NCBI RefSeq assembly: GCF_000178155.2
Contig: NZ_ADKM02000122.1
Span: forward strand, 124,001 to 188,000
DNA: 64,000 nt
Direction: 5' to 3'
From: Hominimerdicola alba 8
GTDB lineage: Bacteria; Bacillota; Clostridia; Oscillospirales; Ruminococcaceae
Positions 41,887-49,829 of this stretch are shown in pieces. The position numbers were made by a program, and so were the translations under genes. How positions within the stretch are numbered: the stretch's first letter is position 1; the number at the start of each line of letters is the position of its first letter. The notes under the pieces were generated by a model. That model searched no databases. It saw nothing but the letters and a program-made list of their open reading frames with translations, and was not told where the DNA came from.

Positions 41887-41933
41887 TCATTGTACGTTTT
41901 TTATGGTTCGGTTCATAGCTGTCCGTTTTTTAC

Positions 41934-42725
41934 TTATGAATCAAGCGCTTCTCTTACGCTCTTTACAAATTCGCCAACAGGCTGAATGCTGTCCTTGCCA
42001 TATTTTTCGACAATATTCACGATAGCCGAACCGATGATACAGCCGTCGCAGTAGGAAGCCATTTTCTTAGCCTGTTCGCCGTTCGATATTCCGAAACCGA
42101 TGCAGGCTGGGCAGTAATTGCCCTCTTTGAGCGGTGCGAGCAGTTTATCAAAGTCAGTGCTTATCTCGCTTCTTGTACCTGTAACACCCAGTGAAGAAAC
42201 GATGTAGAGAAATCCCTTTGATTCCTCTGCTATCATCTTAACACGCTCTTTTGAAGTAGGTGCTACAAGATAAATGCTTCTGACACCTGTCTTTTCTGCG
42301 TATTCCTTGACTTCATCGCGCTCTTCAAAAGGCATATCGGGAATAATAACGCCGTCTATCTGCACCTTTTTGCAGTTGTCAAAGAATTTCTCTGTGCCGT
42401 AGCGGAACACTGTGTTTATATACATCATCAGAAGTATCGGCTTATCTGTGGTATCACGCAGACGGCTTAACATTTCAAATATCTGGTCGAGGTTGGTGTT
42501 GTGTTTCAGCGACCTCAGCGATGCCCTCTGAATAGTGCCGCCCTCAGCTATCGGGTCGGAGAAAGGCACACCTATCTCAACAAGGTCAGCGCCGCTGTCA
42601 AACATTTCAGTAACAAGATTTTCGGTCGTTGCGAGGTCGGGGTCACCTGCTGTAACGAAAGTAACAAGCGCCTTTCTGCCCTCGGCTTTAAGTGCTTCAA
42701 AGCACGCATCTATCCTATTTTTCAT
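41934..42725 (-). CDS. trpA: tryptophan synthase alpha subunit
   Basis: The 263-residue TIM-barrel enzyme cleaves indole-3-glycerol phosphate and channels indole to TrpB. Catalytic Glu lies in [16 protein letters not shown] (about 46-61, with the Asp further in the DPIAEG loop); the phosphate site [13 protein letters not shown] is present. It overlaps trpB by 11 bases. It is the last gene of the trp operon, bordered by the IS3 stub. Confidence 0.96.
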   Translation of the reverse strand: MKNRIDACFEALKAEGRKALVTFVTAGDPDLATTENLVTEMFDSGADLVEIGVPFSDPIAEGGTIQRASLRSLKHNTNLDQIFEMLSRLRDTTDKPILLMMYINTVFRYGTEKFFDNCKKVQIDGVIIPDMPFEERDEVKEYAEKTGVRSIYLVAPTSKERVKMIAEESKGFLYIVSSLGVTGTRSEISTDFDKLLAPLKEGNYCPACIGFGISNGEQAKKMASYCDGCIIGSAIVNIVEKYGKDSIQPVGEFVKSVREALDS

Positions 42726-43905
42726 CTAACTCAACTCCTCTGTATCTTGCTATCGAATAAACGTCCTTGTCGCCTCTGCCAGAAAGGTTTATAACAACTA
42801 TCTGGTCTTTATCCATTTCGGGGATCATCCTCATTGCTGCTGCGACAGCATGTGCGGACTCGATGGCAGGTATTATGCCTTCGGTCTTTGAGAGATACTC
42901 AAACGCATTGACTGCTTCTTCATCGGTTATGCTGTAATAATCAGCCCTGCCGATCGAATGCAGATAAGCGTGTTCAGGACCTATACCCGGATAGTCAAGA
43001 CCAGCCGAGATGGAATAAACTTCATCGATCTGACCATACTCGTTCTGTAAGAACAGTGACTTCATACCATGAAAGATGCCTAAGTCACCCATAGCGACCG
43101 TTGCCGCATGGTCGGGTGTGTCGATGCCTCTGCCTGCGGCTTCCGCACCTATAAGACGAACTTCTTTGTTTTCGATGAAGTCATAGAAAGCGCCCATTGC
43201 GTTGGAACCGCCACCCACACATGCGACCACTGCATCAGGCAGTCTGCCTTCACGTTCCATGATCTGAGCTTTTATCTCTTCGCTGATTATCTTCTGGAAA
43301 TCGCGTACCATTGTGGGATATGGGTGAGGTCCCATAACAGAACCTATGCAGTAGAAAGTGGTGTCGATATTTGAGCACCAGTCGCGGAAAGCCTCGTTTA
43401 TAGCATCTTTCAGAGTAGCTGTTCCGCTGTTGACTCCTGTCACCTTAGCGCCCAGCAAATTCATTCTGTAAACGTTCAGCGACTGTCTTTCCATGTCGGT
43501 AGAACCCATGTAGATTTCACATTCAAGCCCCATCAGTGCGCATACAGTGGCAGTAGCAACACCATGCTGACCCGCACCTGTTTCAGCTATTATACGCTTT
43601 TTTCCCATCTTCTTTGCCAGCAAAAGCTGACCCAGCACGTTGTTTATCTTGTGTGCGCCTGTGTGGTTGAGATCTTCGCGCTTGATGTATACCTTTGCGC
43701 CGCCCAGATCTTTGGTCATCTTCTCGGCATAATACAGCATCGAAGGTCTGTTGGCATAATCGCGGTAAAGTTCTGCAAGTTCAGCTTTGAACTGCGGGTC
43801 GTCCTTGTATTTATCGTAAGCCGCTTCCAGTTCATGGACAGCAGTCATAACTGTTTCGGGGATATACTGTCCGCCGAAATCACCGAAACGTCCTATCTTG
43901 CTCAT
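42715..43905 (-). CDS. trpB: tryptophan synthase beta subunit
   Basis: The 396-residue PLP enzyme joins indole and serine. It starts [16 protein letters not shown]. The PLP lysine is in [14 protein letters not shown], the [10 protein letters not shown] loop and [10 protein letters not shown] phosphate site are intact. AGGAGG lies just before ATG 43905. Standard TrpB1 type that pairs with TrpA. Confidence 0.97.
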   Translation of the reverse strand: MSKIGRFGDFGGQYIPETVMTAVHELEAAYDKYKDDPQFKAELAELYRDYANRPSMLYYAEKMTKDLGGAKVYIKREDLNHTGAHKINNVLGQLLLAKKMGKKRIIAETGAGQHGVATATVCALMGLECEIYMGSTDMERQSLNVYRMNLLGAKVTGVNSGTATLKDAINEAFRDWCSNIDTTFYCIGSVMGPHPYPTMVRDFQKIISEEIKAQIMEREGRLPDAVVACVGGGSNAMGAFYDFIENKEVRLIGAEAAGRGIDTPDHAATVAMGDLGIFHGMKSLFLQNEYGQIDEVYSISAGLDYPGIGPEHAYLHSIGRADYYSITDEEAVNAFEYLSKTEGIIPAIESAHAVAAAMRMIPEMDKDQIVVINLSGRGDKDVYSIARYRGVELDEK

Positions 43906-43916
43906 TTATTTTCCTC

Positions 43917-44705
43917 CTAAATATCTTTTCTGAGTTCTTTCAGCTTATCTGTTATGCTTTCGCTCCTCATAAGCGTTTCACCGATAAGCACTGCATCAGC
44001 CCCAAGACTGCGAACCATTTTCATGTCGTCATTGGTCTTTATGCCGCTTTCCGAAACGAAGACTGCGCCGTCGGGAGCATAAGGCTTTAGCTTCTGCACT
44101 GTGTCAAGGCTGACCTCAAAGGTCTTTAAATTGCGGTTGTTGACACCTATCACCATGCCCTCGCGTTCGAGAGCATACTCCTGCATCTCTTCAACGGTGT
44201 GCATCTCGCCCAGCACGCTCAGCCCCAGAGTTTTAGCCAGTTTGTAAAGCCTTTCAAAGTCAGGCAGTTCAAGCACCGCCGCTATCAGCAGCACAGCGTC
44301 CGCACCCAGAGCGGCAGCCTCGAATATCTGGTATTCATCGAAGATGAAATCCTTACGCAGTATCGGTATGCTGACCGCCTTGCGTATATCCGCAAGAAAC
44401 TGCGAACTGCCCTGAAAATAATGCTCTTCCGTCAGGCAGCTTATGGCATTTGCGCCTGCGGCTTCGTATTCCTTTGCAAAGTCCACAGGGCGAAAGTCCT
44501 CGCGTATCAGTCCCTTGCTGGGCGATGCTTTTTTTACCTCGCAAATGCAGGATAGTGTATCTTTTTTGAGTGCTTCTGCCAGCGAAAGGGGAGTGCGCTC
44601 CGTCAGCTGTATCTCAGCCCTGCGCCGCATTTTGCTGAGCGGGCATTTCTCCTGCTCTCGTTTAAGCTGTATCCTGCGCTGTGCAACTATATCATCTAAT
44701 ATCAT
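43917..44705 (-). CDS. trpC: indole-3-glycerol phosphate synthase
   Basis: The 262-residue TIM barrel closes the indole ring from CdRP. It starts MILDDIVAQRRIQL, has CEVKKASPSKGLI (catalytic Lys), LRKDFIFDEYQI, and VGVNNRNLKTFEV with the C-terminal ESGI and GETLMR phosphate loops. No trpF domain is fused, unlike in enterics. It lies 4 bases from trpGD. Confidence 0.96.
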   Translation of the reverse strand: MILDDIVAQRRIQLKREQEKCPLSKMRRRAEIQLTERTPLSLAEALKKDTLSCICEVKKASPSKGLIREDFRPVDFAKEYEAAGANAISCLTEEHYFQGSSQFLADIRKAVSIPILRKDFIFDEYQIFEAAALGADAVLLIAAVLELPDFERLYKLAKTLGLSVLGEMHTVEEMQEYALEREGMVIGVNNRNLKTFEVSLDTVQKLKPYAPDGAVFVSESGIKTNDDMKMVRSLGADAVLIGETLMRSESITDKLKELRKDI

Positions 44706-44709
44706 AGCA

Positions 44710-46344
44710 TCAACCTCTGTTGGTGAACTCTATCAGCTTGTTCAGCTGTTCAAGTGCCGCACCGCTATCGATGGCTTCGCGTGCAAGTCTTACGCCTGCC
44801 TCGATGTTGTCAGCCTTGCCGCTGACATACAGCGCCGCACCTGCGTTGAAGAGAACTATATCGCGCTTTGCACCCTGTATCTCGCCGTTCAGTATACCGA
44901 GCGTTATTGCGGCATTTTCCAGTGCATCTCCGCCGACGATATCCTTCTTCTTTGCGGTGGTAAGTCCTACATCTTCGGGTGTGAGGGTAAATTTGTATAT
45001 CTCACCGTTGTTTATCTCAGCTATCATTGTCGGCGCAGAGATAGAGATCTCGTCAAGACCGTCAGTTCCATAAACCACCAGCGAATGCTTTACGCCGAGA
45101 TTTTTCAGAACATTGGCAACTATGTCTATCAGCCTTTCCTCGTACACACCTATTACATTATACTCCGCATTTGCAGGATTTGCAAGAGGTCCGAGTATAT
45201 TGAACACAGTTCTTATGCCGCTCTGCGCTCTTACAGGGCCAACGAAACGCATCGCTTTGTGGTAACTCTGTGCAAACAGGAAGCATACGCCTACTTCGTC
45301 GATGCAGGCGGCGGCTTTTTCAGGTGTAGAAGCTATCTTCACGCCCAGCGCTTCAAGCACATCAGCAGCACCGCTTCTCGATGAAACGCTTCTGTTGCCG
45401 TGTTTTGCAACAGCCTGACCGACAGCAGATATAACAAATGAAGATGTGGTCGAAATATTGAAACTTTTAGCCATATCTCCGCCTGTACCGACTATTTCAA
45501 GCACTTCGCTGTTGTGCGGTACTCTCGCCATCTTATCACGCATGCCCTCAGCACAGCCTGTTATCTCGTCGATAGTTTCAACATTCATTCTCATTGCTGT
45601 CAGGAGTGCAGCAGTCTGTGCATTGGTCGCTCTGTCGCCCATGATTATATCGATCGCCGCGCGTGCCTCATCACGGGTGAGGTGCTGACCGTCCACAACT
45701 TTGGCAATGTAAGGTTTCAGTTCGGTACGTTCAGCATCAGGGATAACATTTATCTCAGCTGATGCTGTGTCTATGCCCGCCATTCTCAGGAAGTTTGCCA
45801 GTATAACAGAACCGTATTCGGTAAGAATGCTTTCTGGGTGGAACTGGAGTCCGTAAGTCATATGTTCCTTGTGCTTCAGCGCCATTATCTGACCCTTATC
45901 GTCTGTGCCTATTATTTCAAGGCAGTCGGGCAGAGTTTCTTTCTCAGCTATCAGAGAATGGTATCTCGCCGCAGATATTTTGTTTTTCAGTCCTTTGAAG
46001 ATGGGCTGTGTGTTGTCGATGTCAATATCGGTCTGTTTGCCGTGAAGCTGTTCTGCGGCGTGTATTATCCTTCCGCCGAACGCTTCCGCTATCGACTGGT
46101 GACCAAGACATACGCCAAGTATCGGTATCTTTCCGCTGAAAGCTCTTATCGCCTCCACCGAGATGCCTGCATCTTTCGGATAGCAGGGACCCGGCGAGAT
46201 GACAAGCGCCTGCGGGCTCAGCTTTTCGATCTCGTCAATGGTTATCTCATCGTTTCGTACCACCCTTATATCGGAGTTAAGCACACCGATCGCCTGATAA
46301 AGGTTATATGTGAAGCTATCGTAATTATCTATAAGAAGTATCAT
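44710..46344 (-). CDS. trpGD: fused anthranilate synthase glutaminase / anthranilate phosphoribosyltransferase
   Basis: The 544-residue protein joins TrpG (about 1-195) and TrpD (about 205-544). TrpG has LLIDNYDSFTYNL, GVCLGHQSIAE with the nucleophile Cys and FHPES for the His-Glu pair. TrpD has EIVGTGGDMAKSFNIST for PRPP binding and KHGNRSVSSRSGAADVLEALG. The two activities supply ammonia to TrpE and attach phosphoribose to anthranilate. The fusion is known in several lineages, including enterics. Confidence 0.95.
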   Translation of the reverse strand: MILLIDNYDSFTYNLYQAIGVLNSDIRVVRNDEITIDEIEKLSPQALVISPGPCYPKDAGISVEAIRAFSGKIPILGVCLGHQSIAEAFGGRIIHAAEQLHGKQTDIDIDNTQPIFKGLKNKISAARYHSLIAEKETLPDCLEIIGTDDKGQIMALKHKEHMTYGLQFHPESILTEYGSVILANFLRMAGIDTASAEINVIPDAERTELKPYIAKVVDGQHLTRDEARAAIDIIMGDRATNAQTAALLTAMRMNVETIDEITGCAEGMRDKMARVPHNSEVLEIVGTGGDMAKSFNISTTSSFVISAVGQAVAKHGNRSVSSRSGAADVLEALGVKIASTPEKAAACIDEVGVCFLFAQSYHKAMRFVGPVRAQSGIRTVFNILGPLANPANAEYNVIGVYEERLIDIVANVLKNLGVKHSLVVYGTDGLDEISISAPTMIAEINNGEIYKFTLTPEDVGLTTAKKKDIVGGDALENAAITLGILNGEIQGAKRDIVLFNAGAALYVSGKADNIEAGVRLAREAIDSGAALEQLNKLIEFTNRG

Positions 46345-46364
46345 GATCTTTTCCTCCCCCGCTG

Positions 46365-47840
46365 TCAGAGTTTAGCTGCTTCCTTGACCGCATTGATAAC
46401 AGCCAGTGCCTTGTTGCAGCTTTCCTCATACTCGTTTTCGGGAACAGAGTCTGCAACGACTCCGCCGCCTGCCTGAACGTAAGCCTTGTCATTCTTGAAA
46501 AGCACAGTCCTTATGGCTATGCAGGTATCCAGTGAACCGTCAAAGGCAAGATAGCCGACTGTTCCGCCATACAGACACCTTTTGGTTGTTTCCATCTCGT
46601 CGATTATCTCCATCGCCCTTACTTTAGGCGCACCCGAAAGTGTACCTGCGGGCAGAACTGCCATAAGTGCATCAAGTGGTTTCTTGTCAGCTTTCAGCTT
46701 GCCTTTGACATTTGAAACTATGTGCATGACCTTTGAATATCTCTCGATCACCATCAGGTCAGTGACTTCGACACTGCCAAATTCGCTGACTTTGCCGATA
46801 TCATTTCTGCCAAGATCCACAAGCATAGTATGTTCGGCACGTTCCTTTGGGTCGTTTATGAGCTGCTGCTCGTTAGCAAGGTCTTCATCGTGTGTTTCGC
46901 CGCGCTTTATTGTGCCTGCGATAGGTCTTGTGACAACAGTGCCGTTCTCAACGCTCACCAGCATTTCGGGTGAAGCACCTGCAAATGCGTAGTCTGCATG
47001 CTTGAAATAGAACAGATACGGTGATGGATTTGTGCTTCTGAGCATTCTGTAAACATCAAAGCTGTCAGGCGGGTTGTCTATCTCAAAGCGCTGTGATGGA
47101 ACTATCTGGAAAATGTCGCCGTCAGCGATATACTCCTTTGCCTTTCTGACATTTGCCATGTACTGATCTTTTGATATATTTGACCTGACCTCAAATTCTT
47201 CGGGCATGGGCTTTCTCTTTCTTATTTCGGGCTGATAGCTTTTCAGTGCAACGACTATATCCAGCGCAGTCTGTTCACATGCTGCATATTTTTCATCTAT
47301 ATCATCGCTTGCGTTGATGTTCAGTATTATTACAGCCTTATTGCTGAGGTGATCGTAAGCCACCAGCTTTTCAAACATGAACAGGTCTGCATCGGGCATG
47401 TTAAGGTCATCGTGTGGGATATTGGTCAGCTTTTTCTCGAAATATCTCACCATATCGTAAGCGAAATATCCCATCAGACCGCCTGTCAGCTTTGGGTAGT
47501 TGTTAAATCTTGGCGAACGGTGTTCCTCGATTATATTTGAAAGGAACTCTATCGGGTCATCAAGTTTCTGTGTGACTGGTGCTTTGCCTGCCTGCTTGAT
47601 GGTCATAACATGGTCACGCAGTTCATATTCAGCCTTAGGGTCAATGCCAACATAGGAATAGCGCCCCCACTTGTCTTTGTTGTCCACCGATTCAAGTATA
47701 AAACAGTCTTCATACAGTTCGTGCAGGCAGTTGAATAGCTGGATAGGCGTGTAGTTGTCCATCAGCAGTTCGTAGAATACAGGGACAGTTTTGTAATCTT
47801 TCAAGTGCTTTCTGACGTCTTCAAGTTTTGGATACAGCAT
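46365..47840 (-). CDS. trpE: anthranilate synthase component I
   Basis: The 491-residue enzyme makes anthranilate from chorismate with TrpG. The N-terminal regulatory region keeps CFILESVDNKDKWGRYSYVG, near the LLES tryptophan-binding motif, suggesting feedback inhibition. The catalytic half has PSPYLFYFKHADYAFAGASPEML, RPIAGTIKRG and GTLSGAPKVRAMEIIDE. The frame is open to 47951 through the T-box terminator, but AAGGAGG before ATG 47840 gives MLYPKLEDVRKHL as the true start. First gene of the operon, 20 bases upstream of trpGD. Confidence 0.96.
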   Translation of the reverse strand: MLYPKLEDVRKHLKDYKTVPVFYELLMDNYTPIQLFNCLHELYEDCFILESVDNKDKWGRYSYVGIDPKAEYELRDHVMTIKQAGKAPVTQKLDDPIEFLSNIIEEHRSPRFNNYPKLTGGLMGYFAYDMVRYFEKKLTNIPHDDLNMPDADLFMFEKLVAYDHLSNKAVIILNINASDDIDEKYAACEQTALDIVVALKSYQPEIRKRKPMPEEFEVRSNISKDQYMANVRKAKEYIADGDIFQIVPSQRFEIDNPPDSFDVYRMLRSTNPSPYLFYFKHADYAFAGASPEMLVSVENGTVVTRPIAGTIKRGETHDEDLANEQQLINDPKERAEHTMLVDLGRNDIGKVSEFGSVEVTDLMVIERYSKVMHIVSNVKGKLKADKKPLDALMAVLPAGTLSGAPKVRAMEIIDEMETTKRCLYGGTVGYLAFDGSLDTCIAIRTVLFKNDKAYVQAGGGVVADSVPENEYEESCNKALAVINAVKEAAKL

Positions 47841-47886
47841 AATGTTTTCCTCCTTGGAATCGTTATCCCTAAGCAAAAATGGCAAT

Positions 47887-48194
47887 AAAAAAAGCCCTAT
47901 CAACACATGATCTTCAAGATCATGGGACGATAGAACCGTGGTGCCACCCATTTTCCCGACATAAAAGTCGGCTCAGTAAGGTACGCACTATCAGGCATAA
48001 GCCGTCAAGATCAATACCCCTCCACACTAACGTAGGGAACACGGCGGGAGATACTCGTAAAACTTTCGCTCCGCTCCTCACAAATCCATTCACTGCATGC
48101 CCTCGTACTGTCTCACACCGACCGACAGCTCTCTGAAACTACCTCATACAGCTACTTACTTTTGCTCACAGGATTTCAAATATCAAATTTTCTG
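47887..48194 (-). promoter_or_regulatory. tryptophan T-box leader of trpE
   Basis: The gap 47841-48364 is regulatory. On the minus strand the T-box sequence GGGTGGCACCACGG (47936-47949) precedes a terminator: CTATC/GATAG (47929-47933, 47897-47901) around a CATGATCTT/AAGATCATG stem, with seven T's (47887-47893). Upstream Stem I contains AGTAAGTAGC and a specifier region GAATGGATT, giving UGG (48086-48088) for tRNA-Trp. Uncharged tRNA-Trp would favour the antiterminator and switch on trpE-A. Confidence 0.92.
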
Positions 48195-48200
48195 TTTTAC

Positions 48201-48229
48201 AGTATATTACATTTTCCCTGTTTTGTCAA
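48201..48229 (-). promoter_or_regulatory. promoter of the trp operon
   Basis: On the minus strand TTGACA (48224-48229), 17 bases, TATACT (48201-48206). Transcription would begin near 48194, at the 5' edge of the T-box. Confidence 0.9.
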
Positions 48230-48301
48230 TAGGATTTTTTAAAGCCTAACTGTTAATTTTTCGTGAACAGGTAAACTCTATCGAAAAATATTTGTAAACC
48301 C

Positions 48302-48330
48302 TTGCAATTAAATGAAATATGAGTTATAAT
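48302..48330 (+). promoter_or_regulatory. promoter of the AI-2E permease gene
   Basis: TTGCAA (48302-48307), 17 bases, TATAAT (48325-48330). Divergent from the trp promoter with about 70 bases between them. Confidence 0.85.
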
Positions 48331-48364
48331 ATATAGCAATACAAAGATAAAGAAAGGACAAACC

Positions 48365-49684
48365 ATGAGATTTTATGCAAATAAAAAATATCAGACCATA
48401 GCAGTATATGCTGCTGCTGTTATAGCAGTGAACGTTTTGCTGGTGCTGGCTCTTTTCAATTTCGGAGAGATCTTTGACAGCATCAAGAACTTTTTTACAG
48501 TGATGGAACCTGTTACATGGGGGCTTGTTATTGCTTTCCTGACAAATCCTATCATGGAAAAGACAAGTGCGCTTTTACGAAAGTTTTATAAGACGGATGA
48601 ACAGCGAACAAAGCGCAAAGGGTTCATCAAGATCATTTCGGTCATAATAACCGAACTCCTTTTTCTTGGCGTTATGACAGGTCTGGTCGCTATAGTAGTC
48701 CCCGAACTCATCAAGTCGGTGATGGAGATATTTGACAATACGGGTTCTATAGTTGCGAGTGTACAGAAATGGATAAACAAGTTCCTGCGTAATTATCCAT
48801 CACTTGAACAGGCAGCCACTAAATGGCTGAGCGATTTCAACACAGATCTTGGCACCATATACGATAATGTAAAGCCAATGCTTGAGAATATCCTTACAGG
48901 CGCATGGGGCGTAGTTACAGTAGTTAAGAATTTCCTGCTGGGTCTGATAGTTTCTGTATATATGCTTTGCAGCAAGGAAAAACTGCTGGCGCAGATAAAG
49001 AAGATAATCATATCCATCACCAAAAAGCGTACCTGCCAGAAGATAATGTCTGTTTGTTCGCAGGCAAATACTGTATTTTCAGGTTTTATCACAGGCAAAC
49101 TGATCGACTCAACTATAATCGGTCTTATCTGTTTTATAGGTCTGACGATCATGGGTATGCCATATTCTACGATGATAAGCGTTCTTATAGGTGTTACGAA
49201 TATCATACCGTTTTTCGGTCCGCTGATAGGCGCTGTGCCTACCTCTTTGCTGATACTTCTGTTAGAACCTAAAAAGTGCATAATTTTTGTAATATTCATT
49301 ATAGTGCTCCAGCAGTTTGACGGCAACATCTTAGGTCCGAAGATACTGGGCGATTCCACCGGTCTTCCGGGCTTCTGGGTCCTCATCTCGCTCCTTGTTT
49401 TCGGCGGTCTGTTCGGCTTTGTTGGAATGGTAATGGCAGTACCGACTTCGGCACTGGCTTACAGCTTCCTGCGCAGTTCTGTGGAAGAAAAACTCAGACG
49501 CAAAAATCTGCCCGTTTCGACCGATTATTATATGGACGATGTGGCACATCTCTATCAGAAACCGCCCGAGCGCACACCACTTTCGGCTGAACAGCTGATT
49601 AAGCTGGATATTCCCTCTATAAACGAGGCAAACGAGGTATCTTACGAAGAACAGCAGGAGGCTCTCAGGCAGCGGGAAAACTAA
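48365..49684 (+). CDS. AI-2E family transporter (YtvI/TqsA-like permease)
   Basis: The 439-residue protein has two N-terminal membrane helices, a soluble helical insertion (about 110-180), and about five or six further helices with the family motif GMPYSTMISVLIGVTNIIPFFGPLIGAVP and DGNILGPKILGDSTGLPGFWVL near the C-terminus. Members include autoinducer-2 exporters, sporulation proteins and Na/Li antiporters, so the substrate is open. AAAGAAAGG precedes ATG. Monocistronic. Confidence 0.9.
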   Translation: MRFYANKKYQTIAVYAAAVIAVNVLLVLALFNFGEIFDSIKNFFTVMEPVTWGLVIAFLTNPIMEKTSALLRKFYKTDEQRTKRKGFIKIISVIITELLFLGVMTGLVAIVVPELIKSVMEIFDNTGSIVASVQKWINKFLRNYPSLEQAATKWLSDFNTDLGTIYDNVKPMLENILTGAWGVVTVVKNFLLGLIVSVYMLCSKEKLLAQIKKIIISITKKRTCQKIMSVCSQANTVFSGFITGKLIDSTIIGLICFIGLTIMGMPYSTMISVLIGVTNIIPFFGPLIGAVPTSLLILLLEPKKCIIFVIFIIVLQQFDGNILGPKILGDSTGLPGFWVLISLLVFGGLFGFVGMVMAVPTSALAYSFLRSSVEEKLRRKNLPVSTDYYMDDVAHLYQKPPERTPLSAEQLIKLDIPSINEANEVSYEEQQEALRQREN

Positions 49685-49699
49685 TAAATACTATAAATT

Positions 49700-49734
49700 A
49701 CCGTCGCTTCCGAAATATGGAAACGGCGGTTTTT
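49700..49734 (+). terminator. intrinsic terminator after the AI-2E permease gene
   Basis: A 12-pair stem (49700-49711 with 49719-49730; one mismatch, one G-U) with loop GAAATAT is followed by five T's. Confidence 0.87.
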
Positions 49735-49764
49735 GACAATTGTCTGAAAATTAATAAAATCGAC

Positions 49765-49793
49765 TTGTAATTTGAATGCAAATATGTTATAAT
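49765..49793 (+). promoter_or_regulatory. promoter of the dehydratase-activase pair
   Basis: TTGTAA (49765-49770), 17 bases, TATAAT (49788-49793), TGT extension. Confidence 0.82.
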
Positions 49794-49829
49794 AAAGCTA
49801 ATTTGTAATTTCTGCGGAGGTTTTTTCAG

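Noticed and set aside
47841-47951. N-terminal extension of TrpE
   Set aside because: It is translated from the T-box antiterminator and terminator; the RBS fixes ATG 47840.
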